Positions 43,561 to 52,625 of a DNA stretch of 64,000 bases are shown piece by piece; position 1 is the first letter of the stretch; each line of letters opens with the position of its first letter. Where the stretch lies: positions 1-64,000 of the forward strand of contig CAYGPJ010000014.1 of assembly GCA_964351865.1 (NCBI GenBank), in the 5' to 3' direction. Source of the stretch: JBCDJI01 sp964351865 (GTDB lineage: Bacteria > Verrucomicrobiota > Verrucomicrobiia > Methylacidiphilales > JBCBYL01). Under the pieces are notes generated by a model. It searched no databases. It was not told the origin of the DNA and saw nothing but the letters and a program-made list of their open reading frames with translations. Position numbers and translations under genes: made by a program.

Positions 43561-44055
43561 ATGAAATCAAAAAAATTATTACCAATTATATTAGGATTCG
43601 TGGCGGTAGCATTCATCAGTTTACCGGCGGCCAACGCTGAACATCACGAGAAAGACATCGTCGATACAGCGGTAGCTGCCGGATCATTTAAAACGCTGGC
43701 AGCGGCACTGGATGCGGGTGGATTGATCGATGTCTTGAAAGGGGAAGGACCGTTTACCGTATTCGCTCCGACCGATGAAGCCTTCGCCAAGTTGCCGGAA
43801 GGAACGGTGGAAACTCTGCTCAAGCCTGAAAATAAGGATAAGTTGGTCTCAATCCTCACTTATCATGTCGTTCCCGGCAAAGTGATGGCGGCGGATGTCG
43901 TTAAACTGACCGAAGCGACCACGGTTCAAGGAACGAGTGTGGATATCAAAGTCACAGATGGGACCGTCATGGTGGATGGAGCGAAGGTAATCAAACCCGA
44001 TATAGCTGCAACTAATGGTGTCATTCATGTCATCGACACGGTGATCATGCCATAA
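43561..44055 (+). CDS. Secreted fasciclin-domain protein
   Basis: 164 residues from ATG 43561 (an upstream ATG at 43546 is less likely). A signal peptide (LLPIILGFVAVAFISLPAANA) precedes one complete FAS1 domain: FKTLAAALDAGGLIDVLKG, the H1 motif FTVFAPTDEAFAKLP, the YH motif ILTYHVVPGKV, and the H2 motif NGVIHVIDTVIMP. Such proteins bind surfaces or polysaccharides. A stand-alone gene. Confidence 0.93.
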   Translation: MKSKKLLPIILGFVAVAFISLPAANAEHHEKDIVDTAVAAGSFKTLAAALDAGGLIDVLKGEGPFTVFAPTDEAFAKLPEGTVETLLKPENKDKLVSILTYHVVPGKVMAADVVKLTEATTVQGTSVDIKVTDGTVMVDGAKVIKPDIAATNGVIHVIDTVIMP

Positions 44056-44176
44056 GCGATCCTTCAGCCAAAATTATTCGTAAAACAGAACGATCTGATA
44101 AGCGGTAGTCCCCAGTGGGCTGCCGCTTATTTATGTGGTGGTCGTCTACGGCGAGAGTTGCGTCCAAGTACTTGCC

Positions 44177-44382
44177 TCTAGAGCGTTTCCGAAATATGTT
44201 TTAACATGTAGGGCGAGATTGCATCTCGCCAACTTCCATCCCGGCAAGATGCAAGCTTTAGGCTGCGCCTAAACTAAACAAGTTAGAAAGTTATTTTGGT
44301 CGCGCTATCGCGCTGGGTTTTCTTGCCCTACATCTATTTTCCTCTGTTGATCGTGTGAGAACTTAATTCGGAAAAGCTCTAG
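44177..44382. repeat. MITE-like element with GAGCGTTTCCGAA ends
   Basis: Ends TCTAGAGCGTTTCCGAA and TTCGGAAAAGCTCTA are inverted. Inside are an REP-a pair (GGGCGAGATTGCATCTCGCC) and the string AGGCTGCGCCTAAACTAAAC also seen inverted near 118-158, plus GTGTGAGAACTTAA. Relatives are at 1-165 and 57088-57189. Confidence 0.75.
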
Positions 44383-44536
44383 TAGTTCGTTGCACGTCTA
44401 AAGACGGGTAGGGCGGTTTGTCTCAAACCGCTTTGGGATACGATACCAAATATGATATAGAACCCGAAACGGAAACCAGCGCCTTGAGACAAGACGCCCT
44501 ACCATACCCGTCATCCTATGCGCAACGAACTACTAG
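44379..44536. repeat. MITE-like element with CTAGTAGTTCGTTGCAC ends
   Basis: Ends CTAGTAGTTCGTTGCAC and GCAACGAACTACTAG are inverted. Inside, an REP-b copy (GTAGGGCGGTTTGTCTCAAA) faces an REP-c copy (TTGAGACAAGACGCCCTAC). Other members are at 54551, 61824 and 63320. It overlaps the apparent N-terminal extension of the cyclase frame and argues for the later start. Confidence 0.82.
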
Positions 44537-44604
44537 TACTTCACAAGTCGCAATTGGTACGTTCACAGAGTTGCGCTGAAGACGGTTCCCGATATGCTAC
44601 AGCC

Positions 44605-45708
44605 ATGTCATCTCCTGAAGACGCGGCTTCGGAACGTATCGACGGCACCCATCAATTGGCGGCGGTGATGTTTACGGATGTGGTGGGCTTCAGTTCTCAA
44701 ACTCATGCGAATGAGGCAGAAACCTTGAAGGCGGTGGCGCGCGACATGCGCCGGATTGGTGAAGTGGTGGATAAACACAACGGACGCTTGTTGAAGACAA
44801 TGGGCGATGGCGTCTTAGCGCATTTTATGTCCGCAACGGATGCCGTCCGGTGCGGGATTGAATTTCAAACCGCCATGCAAAAGGGGTTTGGCCCGGATCG
44901 AGAGAAGAGCCCGTTACAGCATCGGGTGGGGATCCATCTCGGAGATATGTATGTCTCCGAGTCCGAGGTGATGGGAGATGGAGTGAATATCGCATCGCGA
45001 CTCCAGACGATTGCAGAGCCGGGAGGTATCTGTGTGTCACAAACGGTCTATGACATTATCAAAAACAAGGTCGCACTAAAGGCGACGTCGCTGGGGCCGC
45101 AGGAGTTGAAAAATATCTCGCATGCGGTGAATGTGTACAAGATCATCATCGGAGCGATTGAAGAAGAAATAAAAGTCGAAACCGACGATCCACCGCGGCA
45201 GGGATGGATCAGCTCGTTGCCCTGGAAAACGTGGCAGACGAACTGCAGCGGAGAAGCTCAGAAGTGGATGGAAAGATCCCGGTCGCGCAGTCAAACCAGC
45301 TGGTTGTGGTTGAAAAATTTTGTAAAGACGAAGCGGGGCCAATGGATTGCAGGGGGTTGCGCCTGTTTATTCGTAGTGATTCTGTTGGGTTTAACCGTAG
45401 CACCTTGGGAGGGTGAGGCTCCACCGCTCACCAAGCTGACGAACAGTGAAGTGGAAACTGCCTTGGCGGGGCGCACCGTAAATCAAGGGAGCTTTCTTTT
45501 TGTGCCAACCAAAGGTGAAATTCTTCGCAAAAATATTATCGCGTTGACGCATCTGCAAACCGAATGGAGTCCATCGGCTGAGGTCTACCGCAGCACCTAT
45601 CGCTTTGTCCTGCGAGTGCGGGCAGGGAGGGAGACGTATCACGCCGTCATTTCGCATGATGGTAATCGGAACATTAAAAAAGTTGAGATTTCTGACGAAG
45701 AAAAATAA
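44605..45708 (+). CDS. Class III adenylate cyclase with C-terminal membrane anchor
   Basis: 367 residues from ATG 44605; the frame is open to 44518 but that part is repeat sequence. The cyclase domain (15-175) has metal aspartates D25 (FTDVVGFS) and D69 (KTMGDG), adenine-specifying K64 and D125 (VMGDGVNIASRLQ), and transition-state N128/R132, so ATP is the likely substrate and all catalytic residues are present. A transmembrane helix (about 248-268, WIAGGCACLFVVILLGLTV) is followed by an outer domain. Two cNMP-binding proteins lie 6-8 kb downstream and may read its signal. Confidence 0.9.
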   Translation: MSSPEDAASERIDGTHQLAAVMFTDVVGFSSQTHANEAETLKAVARDMRRIGEVVDKHNGRLLKTMGDGVLAHFMSATDAVRCGIEFQTAMQKGFGPDREKSPLQHRVGIHLGDMYVSESEVMGDGVNIASRLQTIAEPGGICVSQTVYDIIKNKVALKATSLGPQELKNISHAVNVYKIIIGAIEEEIKVETDDPPRQGWISSLPWKTWQTNCSGEAQKWMERSRSRSQTSWLWLKNFVKTKRGQWIAGGCACLFVVILLGLTVAPWEGEAPPLTKLTNSEVETALAGRTVNQGSFLFVPTKGEILRKNIIALTHLQTEWSPSAEVYRSTYRFVLRVRAGRETYHAVISHDGNRNIKKVEISDEEK

Positions 45709-45791
45709 GAGCAGTGTGAAGTATCAGAGAAGTTAGGAAATGGATTGCAAGAGATCCTCGTGGCTCGGTTGGTGATTTGATTCATCGGTGA

Positions 45792-46485
45792 ATGATGTTA
45801 ATATATTGGATGCATTATTCTAAAAGATCATCGTGTCGAAAGCCTCATCTCAAACCAATGCTGCTGGCAGCCTGCATGTTGGCGGGACTAAGCGGAGCGG
45901 CATTTGCAGAACTTAGTGGCAAGCAGATTGCGGATGCCCATGGGATGTATCCGCTACCGGAATTTGAATCCATTACCTACACCTTCAATGTTCAACTGGG
46001 AGAGAAGAATATTCAGCGCACCTGGACCTGGTGGCCGGGACTGAATCAGGTCAAGGACCACACGGCAGGAATCACCTATCAGCGCGATGAAATGGATCCG
46101 CAAGCGATCGAATCGGATAAGAAATTCATTAACGACCACTACTGGTTATTCTTCCCCTGGCATCTGGCAACGGATCACGGATCACGGATTAACACTCACC
46201 AGCAGTATTGAAAAAGAAGCAAGTCCGCTCAAGCGGGAACCATTGCATAAAGTCACGGCAGCCTATGATTCGGAATCGGGTTACACCCCCGGTGATGCCT
46301 ACGACCTGTATCTTGATGCGACTGGGGTGATTCGCGAGTGGATCTTCCGCAAGTCAGGCCAGGCAGAACCTTCACGGATTACGACGTGGGAAAATGTTCA
46401 GCCGATCGGGGGCATGCGCATGGCCTTGGACTTCATCGGCACGGATGGATTTAAACTTTGGTTTACGGATGTGTCGGTGAAGTGA
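45792..46485 (+). pseudogene. Secreted hypothetical protein, frameshifted by a 7-bp duplication
   Basis: The first half encodes a signal peptide (MLLAACMLAGLSGAAFA) and FNVQLGEKNIQRTWTWWPGL up to FPWHLATDHG. At 46172-46185 the 7-mer GGATCAC is present twice in tandem, and the frame is lost. Removing one unit continues as LTLTSSIEKEASPLKREPLH and ends at 46485 (GFKLWFTDVSVK). The intact protein would be about 228 residues. It may be a recent mutation, a phase-variable site or a sequencing error. Confidence 0.75.
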
Positions 46486-46547
46486 TATATCCGGCAGAAA
46501 CTATTCATCAGGTCCTCGATGAGAATCTCCGATTTTCGGGTAATGGT

Positions 46548-47258
46548 TCACTCGCCGATGGCTACAGGTTTTAGCGTTATATTAGCGTTAATTGAAAACG
46601 AATCGACGGTGGTGCTGTAATAGTTAGAACTAACAGCCGCCGTTGAAACGGCGACTTCAGGGTGCAGCAGTCTAGCGCCTGCGGGATAAGCTTCATCAAC
46701 CAAAGGGGTTAAGGTGCCGCTGCGATCTGGCCGCTCCAACGTGCTACTGCCATTTGCGTAGTAGACCACCACGGCTTGATCGCCCCATGGATTTAAGTCG
46801 GCCTGGACCATGTAATCCGTTGAGATATCAGCAAGTTCAGCATAGGCATAGCGAGAGATCAGTATCGGGAAACTCTTAGCGGACAGTTGGGTTAAGCCTG
46901 ACACATAGGACCAACCGACCTGATTGGAGGTCAAGGTGGTAGGCTCTGGTTTAGGTTCGTAACCATGACAACCAAGAACGGCCCTGTCGGTCAGATACTC
47001 AAGTGCGAGCAGGTTTTGAAAAATTTCGAGAGAACTGACAGCCGGATCACCCGAAATGGCATTGGACAAATAGGCACCTTGATTATCCTGTGCCTGAAGT
47101 TGAAAAACCATTCCTAATTGCCTTGCGTGACTACTGTCGCGCATCATTTTGCTTTTCGTCAGAGCATAATTGACGGCGGGGATCGAAAGTCCGGCGAGGA
47201 TCCCGATAATTGTAATTACCACCAGCAGCTCAATCAGCGTGAATCCGTTTTTTCGCAT
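46548..47258 (-). CDS. Prepilin-like secreted protein
   Basis: 236 residues from ATG 47258, which gives the short leader MRKN before GFTLIELLVVITIIGILAGL; an ATG at 47360 adds 34 unlikely residues. The helix is followed by SKMMRDSSHARQLGMVFQLQ and a mainly beta C-terminal region. Same class as the protein at 24111 but not near carbohydrate genes. Exported by a type II/IV pilus-like pathway; role unknown. Confidence 0.85.
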   Translation of the reverse strand: MRKNGFTLIELLVVITIIGILAGLSIPAVNYALTKSKMMRDSSHARQLGMVFQLQAQDNQGAYLSNAISGDPAVSSLEIFQNLLALEYLTDRAVLGCHGYEPKPEPTTLTSNQVGWSYVSGLTQLSAKSFPILISRYAYAELADISTDYMVQADLNPWGDQAVVVYYANGSSTLERPDRSGTLTPLVDEAYPAGARLLHPEVAVSTAAVSSNYYSTTVDSFSINANITLKPVAIGE

Positions 47259-47555
47259 AGCTTTTGTTATCAGAGACTGGATAGACCTCAATGATAAAAG
47301 ACCGATTGGATGTGATGTTTCCATTAAACAATCGGCACAGAGCCAGAAGAAAGGATTCATGTATGAATTTAACCATCACTCCAGCGAGATTATCCGCATC
47401 GATTGGGCATGATACGTCTGTCAGTTTGGACAGGAGGTAGTGAAACAAGATTAAAATGATGAGTCAGTCATCAAGAAAAACTTGATCAACAGGGGACAAT
47501 TAGCAGGCTCGACGCGGCAGGAAATTGGCGATGGCGTTAAATGGGGAATTGATCC

Positions 47556-48260
47556 ATGAACATGACTGGAAACGCGGGTAAACTACACCGAGATCTTCTC
47601 TCGCTGGCGGATGCGAAAACGGCAGCCTCCAGCCAACGTTTTTTTAAACCACGGACAGGAGTTACTGGCGATCAATTCATCGGAATCCAAATGCCGGTCA
47701 TGCGCAAGCTGGTTCGCCAATACCGTCACTTGTCGCTGGAGGATGCTTTGAGCTTGCTGCCTGCTGATGAACACGAGGTGCGAATGATGGCCCTGCTAAT
47801 GTTGGTGGATCAGTTCCAGCGAGGGTCGCTGTCACAGCAACGTGCCGTCTATCAGGCATATCTCGAGCACACGCGCTACATCAACAATTGGGATCTGGTC
47901 GACGCTTCTGCCCACCTTATTCTCGGAGCACATCTCCAAAACCGGTCACGCAAGCCGCTCTATCGATTGGCAAAATCGCAGGATCTGTGGGAACGGCGAA
48001 TGGCAATTATTGCCACCTTTACCTTCATACGGGCGAGGGACTTTGAGGAGACGTTGGGAATTGCAGAAGTGTTACTGTCTGATCCGGAGGATTTGATCAA
48101 CAAGGCGGTCGGTTGGATGCTACGGGAGGTAGGGAATCGAGACCGAAAAACGGAAGAGCAGTTTCTGGAACGATATTATCAGACGATGCCGCGCACGATG
48201 CTGCGCTATGCCATCGAAAAATTTCCTCCGGGAAAACGAGATGATTATCTGAGTAGGTGA
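47556..48260 (+). CDS. DNA alkylation repair protein, AlkD type
   Basis: 234 residues of HEAT-like helical repeats that curve around DNA. Family landmarks: VTGDQFIGIQMPVMRKLVRQ, HEVRMMALLMLVDQF, YINNWDLVDASAHLILG, ERRMAIIATFTFIR, LINKAVGWMLREVGNRD and MPRTMLRYAIEKFP. AlkD glycosylases remove N3- and N7-alkylated purines without base flipping. Full length; stands alone. Confidence 0.93.
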   Translation: MNMTGNAGKLHRDLLSLADAKTAASSQRFFKPRTGVTGDQFIGIQMPVMRKLVRQYRHLSLEDALSLLPADEHEVRMMALLMLVDQFQRGSLSQQRAVYQAYLEHTRYINNWDLVDASAHLILGAHLQNRSRKPLYRLAKSQDLWERRMAIIATFTFIRARDFEETLGIAEVLLSDPEDLINKAVGWMLREVGNRDRKTEEQFLERYYQTMPRTMLRYAIEKFPPGKRDDYLSR

Positions 48261-48343
48261 GGCGGCAATGAGCGTTGGTAGTCATCGGGGTTCGATATAA
48301 TTGCGCTGGTGTAATCCGTAGTGTTTCCCTTACTCTGTGGCTT

Positions 48344-48811
48344 ATGATTACCGATACGTTGGAGAATGCACATCACTACCCGATGGGGCCGGCCTGGGAC
48401 CAGTCTTTTGAATATATCAAAACACTGACCGCAGATACGCCGGACGGGAAATATCCGATCGATGGAGATTTGATTTACGCCTGTGTCATGAGTTATACCA
48501 CGCAACCAGCCAGCGCGGGCATGTTCGAAGCGCATCAGCAGTATGCAGATATTCAGTATGCCATCGCAGGGCTCGAGGCGATAGCTGTAGCAGATATCAA
48601 CCGGCTGACGGTGAGTGCTGCCTACGATGCCGGAAATGATGTGGTGCTATTTGAAACGCCGTCAGCGATGCCGGGGCAAGTGGAGATGCATCCTGGCACC
48701 TTTGCCCTGTTCCTGCCACAGGACGGGCATATGCCTAAAATCCAGTTGGGCGAACCACAACAAATCAAGAAGGTTGTCATAAAAGTGGCCTTGTCTGCGT
48801 TGGGTCTTTGA
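48344..48811 (+). CDS. YhcH/YjgK/YiaL family protein
   Basis: 155 residues from ATG 48344. The DUF386 fold is shown by FEAHQQYADIQYAIAGLEAI, FLPQDGHMPKIQLGEP and IKKVVIKV, with the metal-binding histidines and acidic residues of this cupin-like family. Members are linked to sugar (sialic acid, hexuronate) metabolism as possible anomerases or isomerases. No sugar gene is adjacent. Confidence 0.88.
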   Translation: MITDTLENAHHYPMGPAWDQSFEYIKTLTADTPDGKYPIDGDLIYACVMSYTTQPASAGMFEAHQQYADIQYAIAGLEAIAVADINRLTVSAAYDAGNDVVLFETPSAMPGQVEMHPGTFALFLPQDGHMPKIQLGEPQQIKKVVIKVALSALGL

Positions 48812-48889
48812 GAGTAACCCCGGTGGCAGTCTGCGTTCTGAGGTTGTCAGCGGCGGTGATACCGTTATCGTCATCGCGTCCTCACACTT

Positions 48890-49864
48890 ATGAATTTAGA
48901 TCTGCCTGTATTCATCGCAAACGGTAAAGAACAGCAAGGGCCGTTTGACCGCGCGCAACTGCTTCAAATGAAAGCCGACGGCGCCCTGGCCAATGCCAGC
49001 CTGTGCTGGCAGGAAGGTATGACGGACTGGCAGCCGATAACGGTTTTACTGGCAGCGTTGTCTGATTTGCCTGATCGCCCCCATGCCGCCAGCGGGAATG
49101 CGCCACCGCCGGTCCCCCTGTCAGCGACACCTGCGCAGGCAACCGCTGACGGGAAAAACCTGATTGTTCCCGCCTATGTGCTTACAGGATTGAGCTTGGT
49201 TCCGGTATTGGGATATTTAACGGGTATCGGAGCGATCATATTGGGTGCGATGTTGTGTAGTCGTTCCAGAATAGGTCATGGGATAGCAAACATTGTCGCT
49301 CCGATTGCAATCGGGTTTCTGATTATGCCGGTGTTGATGGTCGCGGTGCTGACCATGATGAAGGGTAGTATTCAGGAAACTTTTGATCGAGTGACGGCGG
49401 AACTGGAGCAGGCGTCCGGAAGCATTTACCGCTATGATGATGCCGAACAGCGCTATACGGAGCGCCGTGATACTCCATTGACGGAAGCAGAGCAGGCGGT
49501 CGTCGGAAAATGGAAAGGTGAGAATCCTGAAATTAAATGGGAAATTCTACGCAAATCGGATGGCACTTATGAAATCGTTTATATCTTACCGGGGGAGCAA
49601 CCGGAGAGGGAAGACTATTCCCGTGGAGTATGGGGAATCGAGGGAGATGAGTATTATTACATCGATCTGGAAGTGCGCGGGTATCAAACGCAAGGGACGG
49701 CGGTGAAGCAAAGCGAAAAAATCGTGGAAGCGAATAGCTCTATCCTGTGGACCCGGCATACGGGCGAAAATGGAGATAAGCTGGAGAGCAGGGAATTGCC
49801 CGTGCAGGAATTTCAATTTGAGTTCTGGAATCTGCCGGCACGTGAGAACTCGGCGGTGAATTGA
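48890..49864 (+). CDS. GYF_2-domain membrane protein
   Basis: 324 residues. The N-terminal 50 residues form a GYF_2 domain (VFIANGKEQQGPFDRAQLLQ, WQEGMTDWQPI), followed by a proline-rich linker, two or three transmembrane helices of DUF4190 type (LTGLSLVPVLGYLTGIGAII; IVAPIAIGFLIMPVLMVAVL) and a C-terminal soluble domain (AEQAVVGKWKGENPEIKWEI). Role unknown. Its last bases are duplicated at 33313. Confidence 0.75.
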   Translation: MNLDLPVFIANGKEQQGPFDRAQLLQMKADGALANASLCWQEGMTDWQPITVLLAALSDLPDRPHAASGNAPPPVPLSATPAQATADGKNLIVPAYVLTGLSLVPVLGYLTGIGAIILGAMLCSRSRIGHGIANIVAPIAIGFLIMPVLMVAVLTMMKGSIQETFDRVTAELEQASGSIYRYDDAEQRYTERRDTPLTEAEQAVVGKWKGENPEIKWEILRKSDGTYEIVYILPGEQPEREDYSRGVWGIEGDEYYYIDLEVRGYQTQGTAVKQSEKIVEANSSILWTRHTGENGDKLESRELPVQEFQFEFWNLPARENSAVN

Positions 49865-49952
49865 ATTAAGTCGAGTGGCAGCAGGAAGTGGTCAGATAGA
49901 TAGTTGATGGTGCCGGGTTAATAAGTTGGTGGGAAGATCGAGACGCGCTAGT

Positions 49953-50420
49953 ATGACCGCTGTGAACGTCCCATCTTCTGATCTGGAAAATTACCTGCAT
50001 GAACATATTCCGCTCTCGCGGGCAATGGGGGTGCGGGTGCATGACTTGCAAGCGGGGTCGTTGACGCTGGCTGCACCGATTCAGCCGAATATTAATCATC
50101 GGGAAACGGTGTTTGGTGGCAGCGCCTCGGCACTGGGAATCCTGGCGGCATGGTCGATGATCTGGAGCCAGCTGAAGTCTTTGGAAGGGGTGCAAACCAG
50201 CATCGTCATTCAGCGCAATCAGATGGAATACCTGCAGCCGATTACTACCGATTTTGAGGCGACTTGCGCCCTGCCGGATCCGGAGCACTGGGCGCGGCTG
50301 GAAAAGATGCTGACTAAAAAGGGGGTGGGTCGAATTACTTTAACCAGCCAGCTGAACTGCGAGCATCAGCCGGTCGGGCTTTTTACGGGCACCTTCGTGG
50401 TTTTTAATCTCAGTAAATGA
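49953..50420 (+). CDS. YiiD-C-type putative thioesterase
   Basis: 155 residues from ATG 49953 (an ATG at 49926 is possible but adds only an arginine-rich leader). The hot-dog thioesterase fold is indicated by LENYLHEHIPLSRAMGVRVH, APIQPNINHRETVFGGSASA and ILAAWSMIWSQLK, with the N-H-x(4)-FGG motif that typically carries the active-site region. Likely hydrolyses acyl-CoA or acyl-ACP. The first two thirds are duplicated in broken form at 33420. Confidence 0.82.
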   Translation: MTAVNVPSSDLENYLHEHIPLSRAMGVRVHDLQAGSLTLAAPIQPNINHRETVFGGSASALGILAAWSMIWSQLKSLEGVQTSIVIQRNQMEYLQPITTDFEATCALPDPEHWARLEKMLTKKGVGRITLTSQLNCEHQPVGLFTGTFVVFNLSK

Positions 50421-50480
50421 ATTTATACAGAATTCACGTCCGGTGCATCAGTCGTTCATAGCAGTGCAATACACTCAGGC

Positions 50481-51356
50481 ATGATGAATGAGATGATGAC
50501 GCGCAAAACCTTCATACAACTGCTGGGTGCCTGTGGACTGGTTGGTGTCGGGGCGATGAGTTACATGCGGTGGTGGGAGCCGTTTCGATACGAAGTGACG
50601 GCAAAGGACGTCCGGATCAACCGCTTTGCTTCGCCACTGCGGATTCTACACCTCTCGGATTTTCACGCCTCTGAATCGGTATCGTTCCATCAGATTGAAA
50701 CGGCGGTAGATCTGGCACTTGAGCAGGATGCTGACATTGCCTTTCTCACCGGAGATTTTATTACGACCAAATTGCCTGACCCGCAGGAGTATCAACGTAT
50801 TCTGCAAAAGCTCAGTGAGCGCATGCCGGTGTTTGCCTGTATCGGTAATCACGACGGCGGGCGTTGGTCGGCGGGCACCGCTGAAGGTTATCGTGATTTT
50901 TCTTTAGTGAAAGATCTGCTCGAGCGAAGCGGAATCACGCTACTGTTTAATCAAGCGCAGCAGGTGATGGTGGCAGGAAAACGGTTTACGGTGGCCGGTT
51001 TGGGTGACACCTGGTCAGGCGATACGAGGCCAGAACAGACTTTAGTGAAAAAAGTAGTGGAAAATGACGGGGGAGTCAGGCCTGAAGCGATCTTTGTGTT
51101 GAGTCACAACCCCGACTGCAAAACCGATTTATTGGCTTACGATTGGGATCTGATGTGTTGCGGCCACACACACGGCGGGCAATTGGTGATTCCGGTGCTA
51201 GGCTGGCGGCCGTTTTTGCCGGTTAGGGATACCACTTTTGCAGAAGGTTTGTGGTCGCACGGCAGACAGCAGGTGCACCTCACCCGAGGCGTCGGTAATC
51301 TCCACGGCATGCGCTTTAACTGCCGTCCCGAGATCAGTATCCTGAATGTGATGTGA
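50481..51356 (+). CDS. Membrane-associated metallophosphoesterase (YkuE-like)
   Basis: 291 residues. The N-terminus (TRKTFIQLLGACGLVGVGAM) is a hydrophobic, single-arginine export-like signal. All calcineurin-like motifs are present: LHLSDFHAS, LTGDFI, CIGNHDGG, LSHNPDC and CGHTHGGQ. Homologues such as YkuE and LpxG-like enzymes hydrolyse UDP-diacylglucosamine or phospholipid-type pyrophosphates. Acts at the outer face of the inner membrane. Confidence 0.9.
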   Translation: MMNEMMTRKTFIQLLGACGLVGVGAMSYMRWWEPFRYEVTAKDVRINRFASPLRILHLSDFHASESVSFHQIETAVDLALEQDADIAFLTGDFITTKLPDPQEYQRILQKLSERMPVFACIGNHDGGRWSAGTAEGYRDFSLVKDLLERSGITLLFNQAQQVMVAGKRFTVAGLGDTWSGDTRPEQTLVKKVVENDGGVRPEAIFVLSHNPDCKTDLLAYDWDLMCCGHTHGGQLVIPVLGWRPFLPVRDTTFAEGLWSHGRQQVHLTRGVGNLHGMRFNCRPEISILNVM

Positions 51357-51389
51357 ACGGTCGGGATCGCTAGTGATTAGCGGGTATTC

Positions 51390-52451
51390 ATGAAACTTGC
51401 GCCAATGAATGAAAGTATTTACGCTTTTCCGATGAACCTAGACACCGATGAGATACTGAGTTTATCCGGGGGGCGGTTTCAGGACTTTGTCGCTAAGCTG
51501 GCACCGGAATATCAACAAGTGGTGCAATCGCACATGGAGAGTCGCATGGCGGATGCCGGCCAAATCCTGATCAATCAGGGAGAGGATTCTGAATTCACTT
51601 TGTTTATAGAAGAAGGGGCGGTTGAGGTGATTGTGGGTGACCCTAAATCCAGGCCGGTCAGTTATCTGGGGCGAGGAGACGTGGTTGGTGAATTGGGAAT
51701 GCTGAATCAGCAACCGCGCACGGCCACGATCCGCGCTTCATCCTCCGTGGTGTATAAAGTGCTTTATGCGGAGGGTTTTAAACAACTGATGACAGAAGTG
51801 CCGGGCTTTGCGATTTTCTTTGCGGGTCGGATGGCCCGCCTGGTGCGTGGCAGTAAGCCGACGCGCCAGCACAGTTCGATCTGCACGGATCTCGGAGGCA
51901 AGCTGCCGAATTTCGATCTGGTGGCAGTGCTTTACACCATCGCTTCCAGCGGCGCCACCGGGGAACTCTCGGTGATGGATGAAGCAGAGGAGAAAATCGG
52001 AAGTTTGTTTATCCGCGAAGGTATCGTGATCTATGGCAAATTCCGGAGTCTGGGATCCGTGGAGGCATGTTACCAGATGCTGAGTGAGCAATTAGACGGG
52101 TCCTTTTCCTTTAGCCCTGCCAACCAGTTGGCTGCAGATGGTGAGCGGGCATGCACCGCGACGATCTCCATCGAGAAATTGATCGAACAAACGTCGATCA
52201 TTCGTGGAGAGTTGGCGACTTTTCCGGAATCAATCATGAGTCTATCGGGGAGTCTGCAGATCTTGTCACCTGAGGATCCCGGGGCACCGGCAGATATGAA
52301 GCGTCTCAACGAAAAGCTGCTAAAATGTTGTCGCGAGGGGATCACCGACTTGCCGTCGTTATGGCAACACTCCGGATTATGTCTCTATCACTTTGCTAAA
52401 TCGGTAAACTACATGTGCACGATCGGCATGGTGAAGTTGGTGAGAGATTGA
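51390..52451 (+). CDS. Cyclic-nucleotide-binding protein with DUF4388
   Basis: 353 residues. A cNMP-binding domain (about 25-150) has the phosphate-binding cassette GELGMLNQQPRTATI with the key arginine. A DUF4388/PATAN-like domain follows (LPNFDLVAVLYTIASSGATG, LFIREGIVIYGKF). No helix-turn-helix, so it is a signal-reading adaptor, not a CRP-type activator. Paralogue of the next gene; the pair probably responds to the adenylate cyclase at 44605. Confidence 0.87.
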   Translation: MKLAPMNESIYAFPMNLDTDEILSLSGGRFQDFVAKLAPEYQQVVQSHMESRMADAGQILINQGEDSEFTLFIEEGAVEVIVGDPKSRPVSYLGRGDVVGELGMLNQQPRTATIRASSSVVYKVLYAEGFKQLMTEVPGFAIFFAGRMARLVRGSKPTRQHSSICTDLGGKLPNFDLVAVLYTIASSGATGELSVMDEAEEKIGSLFIREGIVIYGKFRSLGSVEACYQMLSEQLDGSFSFSPANQLAADGERACTATISIEKLIEQTSIIRGELATFPESIMSLSGSLQILSPEDPGAPADMKRLNEKLLKCCREGITDLPSLWQHSGLCLYHFAKSVNYMCTIGMVKLVRD

Positions 52452-52625
52452 TTCTTATGCATCCCAGCTTCGGAAGGCACGATCCGGTCATTCTGCGGCG
52501 CTACGTTCTTCTCTGGATTGACGCCCCATGGAAGGTCTTACTGCGAACGATGATTGACGATTTCCGGTGTCGGCCACGTTATTCACTGCCTTGCCAGCGT
52601 GCCATCTCTCCTTTAGTTTATTTTT

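Noticed and set aside
44518..44604. N-terminal extension of the adenylate cyclase
   Set aside because: Its first bases are the right end of a MITE-like element, and the cyclase domain needs only the part after 44605.
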